In this document: positions 6,660 through 14,179 of the stretch, in pieces
Numbering within the stretch: the stretch's first letter is position 1
Layout: every line of letters starts with the position of its first letter
Assembly: GCF_900115735.1 (NCBI RefSeq)
Contig: NZ_FOXO01000009.1
Coordinates: 62,001 to 126,000, forward strand
DNA: 64,000 nt
DNA from: Butyrivibrio proteoclasticus
Lineage (GTDB): Bacteria; Bacillota; Clostridia; Lachnospirales; Lachnospiraceae
Direction of reading: 5' to 3'
Translations under genes and position numbers: made by a program
Notes under the pieces: model-generated
The model's input: only the letters and a program-made list of their open reading frames with translations
What the model was told of the DNA's origin: nothing
Database searches by the model: none

Positions 6660-9620
6660 ATGGCAAAGATTAAAATATCCGAACTTGCAAGTGAGCTTGG
6701 ATGCGACGCAAAGGAGCTGATAAGTGTTTTGCAGGAGAAAGGCATAGAGGCAAAGCGTTCGAACAGTTCAATAGAAGAAACTGATGCGGAGGTGGCTAGA
6801 AATCATTTTAAGGGTTCATCTAAGAAAATAGATGAGTCCAAAGCAGAAGAGAAGAAGGCACCTGCAAAAACAGAAACTTCTAAAGCTGACGCGGATGCGC
6901 CAAAGAAAAAGAAGAAGATTATCATGGTTACAAATGCCGGCAATTCAAAAATGGGAGGCTACCACAATAACCAGGGCGGTAATAATTCCGGTACTCAGAA
7001 TAATAACAATAACAATCAGCGCCGTGATAATAACAGAGGCGGTTATGGCAATAACCAGAATAATGGTAATAACAGAAGAGGCACTTTTGCACAGTCTCAG
7101 AATATTTACCATCCTATCAAGCCATTAACTGCTCCTTCACAGCTTGAGAGCTATAATACTCCTATTAATAAGAGCGTTACCCCAAAACCGGCTCCTAAGA
7201 AGGAAGTAGCGCCTGAAGTTCAGGAGAATAAGGTTGTTAAAGAGCAGCCTGTTCAGCAGGCAGCACCTGTTCGCAATGAATCTCCTAAGAGAGAAAATGC
7301 AGCACCTGTTCAGAATGAGAGACCTAGAGATAATAGGGATAATAGAGATAATAGAGACAACAGGGATAGCAGAGACAGCAGGGATAATAACAGAGAAAAT
7401 AACAGAGACAATAGAGATAACAACAGAGATAACAGAAATAATTCCGGAAGAAATGATCGCAATGACAGAAACGGCTTCCAGAATAGAAATAACGGACAGA
7501 ATGGCGGATTCCGTAGAGATAACAATCAGGGCGGATTTGGTCAGCGTGGTGGCCGTGACGGTCAGATGAACGGTGGACAGCCTGGTGGCAAGTTCGGCGG
7601 AAGAAATGATCGTAACGACAGAAGTGACAGAAACGATAGAAATAACAAGTTCGATAAGAATCAGAGAGGCTCGTTTGCTGATGCAGCTCCTGTAAAGGAC
7701 GGCGGAAGCCACAGAGACGAAGAGAGACGTCGTATTGGTCAGGAAAAGGATAAGAGAAATAAGAAGGATCTTGCTTATGAGCAGGAAGAGATGATGCCAA
7801 GAAGCAAGAGAGTTGGCAGATTCATTAAGCCTGAAGTTAAGAAGGTAGAGGAACCTGAAGAGCAGATCAAAGTAATTTCTATTCCTGAGAAGGTTTCTAT
7901 CAAGGAACTTGCTGAGAAGATGAAGATGCAGCCTTCAGTTATCATCAAGAAGCTCTTTATGGCTGGACAGGTTTCTACTGTAAATACAGAGCTTACTTAT
8001 GAAGAGGCTGAGAATATAGCAATCGAGTACGATATCATCTGTGAGAAGGAAGTTCCTGTAGACGTTATTGAAGAACTTCTTAAAGAGGATGAGGATGCAG
8101 CTGAGACACTTAAGAAGAGACCACCTGTTGTCTGCGTAATGGGTCACGTTGACCACGGTAAAACATCACTTCTTGATGCAATCCGTAAGACAAGCGTAAC
8201 TGACAGAGAGGCCGGCGGTATCACTCAGAGAATCGGTGCTTATACAGTATCTGTAAATGATCAGAAGATCACATTCCTTGATACACCTGGTCATGAAGCA
8301 TTCACAGCAATGCGTATGCGTGGTGCTAATTCTACAGATATCGCAGTACTTGTAGTAGCTGCTGATGACGGTGTAATGCCTCAGACAGTAGAAGCTATCA
8401 ACCATGCTAAGGCAGCTGAAGTTGAGATCATCGTAGCTGTCAACAAGATTGATAAGCCAAATGCAAATATTGATAAAGTTAAACAGGAAATGACAGAGTA
8501 TGGTCTTATTTCTACAGATTGGGGCGGAACAACAGAGTTTGTTCCTGTATCAGCTAAATCTGGTGAGGGTATTGAAGACCTTCTTGAGACAATCATCCTT
8601 ACAGCTGATATCTTAGAGCTTAAGGCTAATCCTGACAGAATGGCCAGAGGACTTGTTCTTGAGGCAAGACTTGATAAGGGACGTGGTCCTGTTGCAAACG
8701 TTCTTGTTCAGAAGGGAACACTTCATGTTGGTGACTTCATTTCTGCAGGCGCAAGCTCAGGTAAAGTTCGTGCCATGGTTGATGATAAGGGCAATAAGCT
8801 TAAAGAAGCCCGTCCTTCACAGCCTGTTGAGATCCTTGGTCTTTCTGATGTTCCTAATGCAGGTGAAGTATTCCTTGGACATGAGACTGATAAGGAAGCT
8901 AAGCAGTATGCAAATACATACCTTCAGCAGCACAAGAAAGACCTTATCGAAGAGACAAAGGCTAAGATGTCTCTTGATGATCTTTACTCCAAAATTGAGG
9001 AAGGAAGACTTCAGGAACTTGATATCATCATCAAGGCTGATGTCCAGGGGAGCGTAGAAGCCCTTAAACAGAGTCTTCTTAAGCTCTCTAATGATGAAGT
9101 TGTTGTTAAGGTTATCCATGGTGGTGTTGGTGCCATCAACGAGTCAGATGTAACACTTGCTGCTGCATCTAACGCTATCATCATCGGATTTGACGTTCGT
9201 CCTGATGCTACAGCAAAGAGCATGGCTGAGCACGAAGGCGTTGAGATCAAGCTTTACAAGGTTATCTACCAGGCAATCGAAGAGATTGAATATGCTATGA
9301 AGGGAATGCTTGCTCCTATCTATGAAGAAAGAGTTACAGGACATGCGGAAGTTCGTCAGATATTCAAGGCTTCCAAGATTGGTAATATCGCAGGTAGCTT
9401 CGTAAAAGATGGTATCATTAAGAAAGACTGCAAAGTTCGTATTTCAAGAGATGGCGAGCAGATCTTTGAAGGTGACCTTGCTTCACTTAAGAGATTCAAA
9501 GATGATGTTAAGGAAGTTAAGGAAGGCTTCGAGTGTGGTCTTGTATTTGATGGCTTCGACCAGATGCATGAAGGTGATATGGTAGAGGCTTATGAAATGG
9601 TAGAAGTACCTAGAACATAA
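6660..9620 (+). CDS. infB: Translation initiation factor IF-2
   Basis: A 986-residue GTPase that brings initiator tRNA to the 30S subunit. The N-terminal IF2_N module is MAKIKISELASELG. A second IF2_N copy lies near residue 415. The G1 motif GHVDHGKT is at 495-502, followed by DTPGHEAF (G3) and NKIDKP (G4); domains II, III and IV complete it. It is longer than the Bacillus protein because residues about 100-340 are a disordered Asn/Arg/Asp/Gly-rich linker, with tandem RDN triplets at about 221-270. The start ATG directly follows the rplGA stop codon. Confidence 0.98.
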   Translation: MAKIKISELASELGCDAKELISVLQEKGIEAKRSNSSIEETDAEVARNHFKGSSKKIDESKAEEKKAPAKTETSKADADAPKKKKKIIMVTNAGNSKMGGYHNNQGGNNSGTQNNNNNNQRRDNNRGGYGNNQNNGNNRRGTFAQSQNIYHPIKPLTAPSQLESYNTPINKSVTPKPAPKKEVAPEVQENKVVKEQPVQQAAPVRNESPKRENAAPVQNERPRDNRDNRDNRDNRDSRDSRDNNRENNRDNRDNNRDNRNNSGRNDRNDRNGFQNRNNGQNGGFRRDNNQGGFGQRGGRDGQMNGGQPGGKFGGRNDRNDRSDRNDRNNKFDKNQRGSFADAAPVKDGGSHRDEERRRIGQEKDKRNKKDLAYEQEEMMPRSKRVGRFIKPEVKKVEEPEEQIKVISIPEKVSIKELAEKMKMQPSVIIKKLFMAGQVSTVNTELTYEEAENIAIEYDIICEKEVPVDVIEELLKEDEDAAETLKKRPPVVCVMGHVDHGKTSLLDAIRKTSVTDREAGGITQRIGAYTVSVNDQKITFLDTPGHEAFTAMRMRGANSTDIAVLVVAADDGVMPQTVEAINHAKAAEVEIIVAVNKIDKPNANIDKVKQEMTEYGLISTDWGGTTEFVPVSAKSGEGIEDLLETIILTADILELKANPDRMARGLVLEARLDKGRGPVANVLVQKGTLHVGDFISAGASSGKVRAMVDDKGNKLKEARPSQPVEILGLSDVPNAGEVFLGHETDKEAKQYANTYLQQHKKDLIEETKAKMSLDDLYSKIEEGRLQELDIIIKADVQGSVEALKQSLLKLSNDEVVVKVIHGGVGAINESDVTLAAASNAIIIGFDVRPDATAKSMAEHEGVEIKLYKVIYQAIEEIEYAMKGMLAPIYEERVTGHAEVRQIFKASKIGNIAGSFVKDGIIKKDCKVRISRDGEQIFEGDLASLKRFKDDVKEVKEGFECGLVFDGFDQMHEGDMVEAYEMVEVPRT
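7321..7470 (+). repeat. Low-complexity RDN-triplet tract inside infB
   Basis: The DNA repeats 9-base units of the form AGAGATAAT/AGAGACAAC, coding Arg-Asp-Asn. The drift between units is mostly synonymous and the frame is kept, so the tract is translated. Length variation between strains would be expected here. Confidence 0.7.
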
Positions 9621-9651
9621 GTGATATAGGGGCGAAGCATTCGTATATCAC
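9621..9651 (+). promoter_or_regulatory. Hairpin between infB and rbfA
   Basis: GTGATATA (9621-9628) starts right after the infB stop and pairs perfectly with TATATCAC (9644-9651). No T-run follows and the rbfA ribosome binding site GGAGGA comes next, so it is more likely an mRNA-processing or stability element than a terminator. Confidence 0.4.
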
Positions 9652-9664
9652 GGAGGAAGCAATA

Positions 9665-10087
9665 ATGCGTAAGAACAGTAACAAAAATAAAAGAATAAAT
9701 GGCGAAGTAATGAAAGTTATTTCAGAAGCCATTCGTTATAGTAAAGATCCAAGGATCAGTCCATTTGTCTCCGTTATGGAAGTTGAAGTTGCTCCAGACC
9801 TTAAAACATGCAAGGTCTGGGTAACTGTAATGGGTGATGAAGAGGACAGACTTCGTACTCAGGAGGGACTTAAGAGTGCTTCAGGTTATATCCGCAGCAC
9901 TTTGGCAAAAGAGCTCAATATGAGATACACTCCAGAACTTAGATTCATTATGGACGACTCAATTGAGTATGCTATCAATATGTCCAAGAAGATTGATGAA
10001 GTTACAGCAAAGGACAATGAAGCAAGAGCAGCCCGCGGAGAAGAAGTAGAAGATTCTTTTGAGGACGAAGAAGATAACGAAGATTGA
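9665..10087 (+). CDS. rbfA: 30S ribosome-binding factor RbfA
   Basis: A 140-residue cold-shock ribosome assembly factor with a KH-like fold. Recognised by KVISEAIRYSKDPRISPFVSV (conserved DPR), the strand SGYIRSTLAKELNMRYTPELRF, and DSIEYAINMSKKIDEV. The C-terminal 25 residues are an acidic tail (EEVEDSFEDEEDNED). Start ATG behind CGGAGGAAG. It lies between infB and nrnA. Confidence 0.95.
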   Translation: MRKNSNKNKRINGEVMKVISEAIRYSKDPRISPFVSVMEVEVAPDLKTCKVWVTVMGDEEDRLRTQEGLKSASGYIRSTLAKELNMRYTPELRFIMDDSIEYAINMSKKIDEVTAKDNEARAARGEEVEDSFEDEEDNED

Positions 10088-10106
10088 TAGGAAAGAGTAG
10101 GTAGAT

Positions 10107-11051
10107 ATGAAGATAGATGAATTAATGCAAGGCGTAAAGACAGTAGGTATTAGCGGTCATATAAGACCAGATGGAGACTGTGTCGGATCATGCATGGGAA
10201 TGTATCTTTATCTATCCAAGAATTATCCTGATACAAGGGTGGATGTTTTTCTAGAGAGTATTCCACCTGAACTTGAATTCATTAAAAAATCAGATAAGGC
10301 TAATAAAGAATACACAACAGATGTTGAAAGTTATGATCTGTTTATTGCTCTTGATTGTGGTAAGGATCGTCTTGGTAATGCAGAAGGCTTTTTTGATGCT
10401 GCTAAGAACACTGTCAATATTGACCATCACATCAGTAATCCGGGAACAGGAAATGTGAATTATATAGTTCCTACAGCAAGTAGTGCCTGCGAGCTGGTTT
10501 ATACTGTGATCGATACTGATAAGATGGATGAAGATATTGCAAAATCTCTTTATACCGGAATGGTGACAGATACAGGTGTATTTAAGTATTCCAGCACTTC
10601 TCCAAGAACTATGGAGATAGCCGCAAAGCTTATCGGATATGGATTTGATTTTGGAAGTCTTATAGACCATGTATTCTATGAAAAGACATATCTTCAGAAT
10701 CAGATTCTGGGCAGAGCGCTTCTCGAGAGTATTCTGCTGATGGATGGAAAGTGTATTGTATCAGTTGTTTCAAGACAGACAATGGATTTTTACGGTGCTA
10801 CCAGCAATGACATGGATGGAATCGTTAATCAGATGCTTCTTACAATCGGTGTTGGTTGTTCAATATTCATGTATGAAGAGGAACCAATGACTTACAGGGT
10901 AAGCCTTCGCAGCGACGGAAGTGTAGATGTTTCGAAGGTTGCCAAGATTTTTGGCGGCGGCGGACATATGAGAGCTGCAGGTTGTACTGTCAATGGAACA
11001 CAGCATGATGTTATAAATAACATTACAAAATATATTCAGCAACAGTTATAA
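10107..11051 (+). CDS. nrnA: Bifunctional oligoribonuclease/pAp phosphatase NrnA (DHH family)
   Basis: A 314-residue DHH/DHHA1 phosphoesterase that degrades nano-RNAs and, in Bacillus, 3'-phosphoadenosine 5'-phosphate. Motifs: GHIRPDGDCVGS near residue 16, FIALDCG, the DHH motif NIDHHISNPG, and MVTDTGVFKYSST. The DHHA1 end has FGGGGHMRAAG. Start ATG behind GGAAAGAGTAGGT. It closes the rimP operon, because a terminator directly follows. Confidence 0.93.
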   Translation: MKIDELMQGVKTVGISGHIRPDGDCVGSCMGMYLYLSKNYPDTRVDVFLESIPPELEFIKKSDKANKEYTTDVESYDLFIALDCGKDRLGNAEGFFDAAKNTVNIDHHISNPGTGNVNYIVPTASSACELVYTVIDTDKMDEDIAKSLYTGMVTDTGVFKYSSTSPRTMEIAAKLIGYGFDFGSLIDHVFYEKTYLQNQILGRALLESILLMDGKCIVSVVSRQTMDFYGATSNDMDGIVNQMLLTIGVGCSIFMYEEEPMTYRVSLRSDGSVDVSKVAKIFGGGGHMRAAGCTVNGTQHDVINNITKYIQQQL

Positions 11052-11058
11052 TAATATA

Positions 11059-11092
11059 GCCACAAGATATGAGATGTCTTGTGGCTTGTTTT
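11059..11092 (+). terminator. Terminator between nrnA and truB
   Basis: GCCACAAGA (11059-11067) and TCTTGTGGC (11077-11085) pair perfectly, followed by TTGTTTT. This splits truB-ribF from the rimP operon or attenuates read-through, and shows that the TTG at 11079 is not the truB start. Confidence 0.78.
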
Positions 11093-11114
11093 GACTAAGA
11101 ATGAGAATAAGAAC

Positions 11115-12071
11115 ATGAACAAATATAATGGTTTGATAAATATATATAAGGAGCCCGGCTTTACATCTAATGATGTGGTGGCTAAACTAAGGGGAATCCT
11201 TAAGCAAAAAAAGATTGGACATACCGGAACTCTTGATCCTGATGCTGTTGGTGTTTTGGTAGTATGCCTTGGAACCGGTACAAAGCTTGTAGAGATGCTT
11301 ACAGACCATGATAAAGAATATATCGCGGTCTGCAGGCTTGGGGTTACAACTGATACACAGGATATGTCGGGAAATATTCTTAAGGAACTGCCTGTAAATG
11401 TAACAAAGGCTGAACTTCATGAGGCTGTTCAGGCTTTTGTTGGCGATTATGATCAGATTCCTCCCATGTATTCTGCTATAAAGCAGGATGGCAAAAAGCT
11501 CTATGAGCTTGCAAGAGAGGGAATTGAGGTCGAGAGAAAGCCAAGAAAGATCCATATTGGAGCAATAACTGTTCTTGATGATTCACATTTGGAAAGTGAT
11601 CATATTTTTACCATTGAGGTTAAGTGCTCAAAGGGAACATATATCAGAACTCTTTGCAATGATATTGGAGAAAGACTTGGCTGCGGAGCGGCAATGCAGC
11701 ATCTTACAAGAACAAGAGTCGGAGCGTTTAATCTGGAAACAGCTATAACTCTGGCACAGGTGGAAGAGATGCGCGATAATGGTACATTATCAGATGCAAT
11801 CCAGTCTCCTGAGTACATTTTCAGGGATCTGGACAAAATCCATGTAAAAGACAGTGCAAGAGTCCTTCTTGAAAATGGAAACAGCTTTAAGAAAGACAAT
11901 ATTTTGAATGAAGATCCGAGCGGTGTTAACGACAAGGATTTTGAAAAAGAGATGTTCACGGATGGCAACATGATAAGGGTTTATGCGGAAGACGAAACTT
12001 TTTTTGGAATCTATAAATATGATGAGAGAACAAGGATGTTCAAAGTCGATAAATTCTTTTTCGAGAAATAA
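11115..12071 (+). CDS. truB: tRNA pseudouridine(55) synthase TruB
   Basis: A 318-residue enzyme that makes pseudouridine 55 in the T-loop of tRNAs. Key motifs: NIYKEPGFTSNDVVAKLR, GHTGTLDPDAVGVLVV with the catalytic Asp (of GTLDP), and KGTYIRTLCNDIG. An open frame extends back to a TTG at 11079, but that codon lies in a terminator stem. The ATG at 11115 gives the normal N-terminus MNKYNGLINIYKEPG and is preferred, although its ribosome binding site is weak. Confidence 0.95.
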   Translation: MNKYNGLINIYKEPGFTSNDVVAKLRGILKQKKIGHTGTLDPDAVGVLVVCLGTGTKLVEMLTDHDKEYIAVCRLGVTTDTQDMSGNILKELPVNVTKAELHEAVQAFVGDYDQIPPMYSAIKQDGKKLYELAREGIEVERKPRKIHIGAITVLDDSHLESDHIFTIEVKCSKGTYIRTLCNDIGERLGCGAAMQHLTRTRVGAFNLETAITLAQVEEMRDNGTLSDAIQSPEYIFRDLDKIHVKDSARVLLENGNSFKKDNILNEDPSGVNDKDFEKEMFTDGNMIRVYAEDETFFGIYKYDERTRMFKVDKFFFEK

Positions 12072-12094
12072 TGATTTAATTGGTGGTGATTTGA

Positions 12095-13003
12095 TTGGAA
12101 ATAATAACCAGACTTGATGAACTGAATATAAATAGCAAAACTGCCATAGCAATGGGAAAGTTTGACGGTATCCATTTAGGACACAAAAAGCTTTTGGGGA
12201 AGATTCTTGAGCAGAAGCAGGATGGTCTTAAGGCCTGTGTGTTTACATTTGAACCTTCACCTGAGGAGTTCTTTGTTGGACACACGGTCAGACAGCTTTT
12301 TACCAGAAATGAAAAGAGACGTGCCTTTGAAAAACTGGGTGTTGATATCCTGGTTGAATTTCCTCTTACAGAGGCTACAGCAGCCACGGATCCTGAGGAT
12401 TTTGTAAGAGATATTCTCTGCGATGATCTGAAAGCTGTGTATATCGCTGCGGGGAGCGATGTATCTTTTGGCGATAAAGGAAGAGGAGATCAGCATCTGC
12501 TCAGAAACTTAAGCAAGGAACTTGGCTTTGAGCTTAATCTTATTGAGAAGGTTATGCTTGATGGAACAGAAGTCAGCTCTACAAGAGTCAGAAACGAAGT
12601 CGCAGACGGCAATATGGCTGAAGTAAAAAGGCTTCTTGGCACAGAGTACAGCATAAGCGGAATTGTGGAGCATGGAAGACATATTGGTCATACAATAGGA
12701 GTTCCTACAGTCAATATCCTTCCTCCAAATAATAAGCTTCTTCCTCCATTTGGAGTATATTCAAGCATTGTGGTCATAGATGATAAGGAATATGCAGGAA
12801 TGACCAATATTGGCAGGAAACCAACAATTTCTGAAAAAGAAGCAGTTGGGGTCGAGACTTATATTTATGACTTTGATGAGGATGTATATGGTAAAGGTCT
12901 TACAGTAAGATTAAAAGAGTTTTTACGACCTGAAATGAAGTTTGACAGTATTGAGGACCTTAAGCATCAGATTGAAAGTGATCTGAAAAGGGCTGCGAAT
13001 TAA
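12095..13003 (+). CDS. ribF: Bifunctional riboflavin kinase/FAD synthetase
   Basis: A 302-residue enzyme converting riboflavin to FMN and then FAD. The N-terminal nucleotidyltransferase has AMGKFDGIHLGHKKLL and VSSTRVRNEV. The C-terminal flavokinase domain has IGVPTVNILPP and GMTNIGRKPT. The TTG start at 12095 follows GGTGGTG. RibF regularly follows TruB in this cluster. No FMN riboswitch is seen upstream. Confidence 0.96.
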   Translation: MEIITRLDELNINSKTAIAMGKFDGIHLGHKKLLGKILEQKQDGLKACVFTFEPSPEEFFVGHTVRQLFTRNEKRRAFEKLGVDILVEFPLTEATAATDPEDFVRDILCDDLKAVYIAAGSDVSFGDKGRGDQHLLRNLSKELGFELNLIEKVMLDGTEVSSTRVRNEVADGNMAEVKRLLGTEYSISGIVEHGRHIGHTIGVPTVNILPPNNKLLPPFGVYSSIVVIDDKEYAGMTNIGRKPTISEKEAVGVETYIYDFDEDVYGKGLTVRLKEFLRPEMKFDSIEDLKHQIESDLKRAAN

Positions 13004-13046
13004 GATAAAAAAACGGGGAATTGGGATAGTCTAAGAGGAGAAGAGT

Positions 13047-13985
13047 ATGGAGAATCTGCAAATTGCAACGGGGGCTGTAATACCTTTTATGGTGTACATT
13101 TTTCTGGGGATGATCGCCAAAAAAAGTGGCGCTGTAAAAGAGAGTTTTTTAAAGGAATTAAATGGGGTTGTATTTAAAGTTTTTTTCCCATTCATCATGT
13201 TTAACAATCTGTATGATGTGGACTTTAGCAGGCTGAGCAATGCGGGGTATGTAGCTTTTGCATTTGTGGCTACGCTGATAGTTATATTTGCCTGCTTCTT
13301 TATTGTTCCTATTTTTGTAAAAGAAAACCCAAGGCGCGGAGTTGTGATGCAGGCAATCTTCCGGAGTAATTCGGTTCTTTTTGCCATTCCTCTTACTGAA
13401 AGCGTGTTCGGAAAAGAGGGAGCTGTAATGGCCAGCATCATGGTCGCATTTATTGTTCCTTTGTACAATATAGCTTCGGTGGCTATTCTTGAGTATTTCA
13501 GAGGAGGCAAGGTCTCTTTCCCGGTACTTTTGAAGAATATACTTAAAAATCCGCTTATTATAGGCGCTATTGCAGGTGTTGTGTTTAATATGCTTCCTGT
13601 GACCATGCCATCAAGCCTTGTAAAGCCTATAGCTGAGCTAAACAGCATGGCAACACCTCTGTCGCTATTTGTTCTCGGAGGAAGCCTTCATGCAGCAAAC
13701 ATGAAAAGAGATGTGCTTCCGCTTTGCACAGGAATATCTCTTAAGCTTGTTATCATTCCAAGTATCATGGTGACTGCTATGTCCCTGGCCGGAATAAGTG
13801 GAGCAGAGCTGTTTGTTGTATTTTGTATGTTTGCAACTCCTGTTGCTGCAGCCTCTTATCCAATGGCTCAGAGCATGGGCGGAGATGCGGATCTTGCCGG
13901 AGAATATGTGCTTGTTTCAACTCTTTTGTCAATTGTGACAATATTCTTCTGGATACTTATACTAAAGAGCTTTGGATTGATGTAA
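13047..13985 (+). CDS. AEC-family (auxin efflux carrier-like) permease
   Basis: A 312-residue membrane protein with about ten hydrophobic segments in two similar halves. It opens with TGAVIPFMVYIFLGMIAKK, has the family FRSNSVLFAIPL stretch after the first half, and ends with AASYPMAQSMGGDADLAGEY. Bacterial AEC proteins export or import organic acids such as malate, but the substrate is not readable here. ATG behind AAGAGGAGAAG. It probably stands alone: a terminator follows at 14091. Confidence 0.85.
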   Translation: MENLQIATGAVIPFMVYIFLGMIAKKSGAVKESFLKELNGVVFKVFFPFIMFNNLYDVDFSRLSNAGYVAFAFVATLIVIFACFFIVPIFVKENPRRGVVMQAIFRSNSVLFAIPLTESVFGKEGAVMASIMVAFIVPLYNIASVAILEYFRGGKVSFPVLLKNILKNPLIIGAIAGVVFNMLPVTMPSSLVKPIAELNSMATPLSLFVLGGSLHAANMKRDVLPLCTGISLKLVIIPSIMVTAMSLAGISGAELFVVFCMFATPVAAASYPMAQSMGGDADLAGEYVLVSTLLSIVTIFFWILILKSFGLM

Positions 13986-14090
13986 AAAACAAATTTCAAA
14001 AAACTAAATACTATCGGATTGGTGAAAATATACAATTATTATCCGTGGTTTATTGTGCATAAACACCAACGTAAAGACCAAATATGTAAT

Positions 14091-14133
14091 AAAAGGAGCA
14101 AAACATGACAAAATTGTTTTGCTTCTTTTTTTT
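14091..14133 (+). terminator. Strong terminator after the AEC permease gene
   Basis: AGGAGCAAAACA (about 14094-14105) pairs with TGTTTTGCTTCT (14115-14126) and is followed by eight T residues. Confidence 0.88.
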
Positions 14134-14179
14134 GTGAGAATATAAGTTAACAAGATTAGGTTGAGAAAAGAGGCTAAGT

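Noticed and set aside
7137-7712. Long minus-strand open frame across infB
   Set aside because: It is the mirror of the AGAGATAAC-type repeats in the infB linker. Its product is a low-complexity Ile/Ser/Val chain and infB is certain on the other strand.
11079-11114. TTG start for truB at 11079
   Set aside because: The codon lies inside the stem of the nrnA terminator, and the next ATG gives the family's normal N-terminus.
13004-13046. FMN riboswitch or other metabolite riboswitch near ribF and the transporter
   Set aside because: The short gap has no conserved riboswitch core, and none is visible before ribF either.
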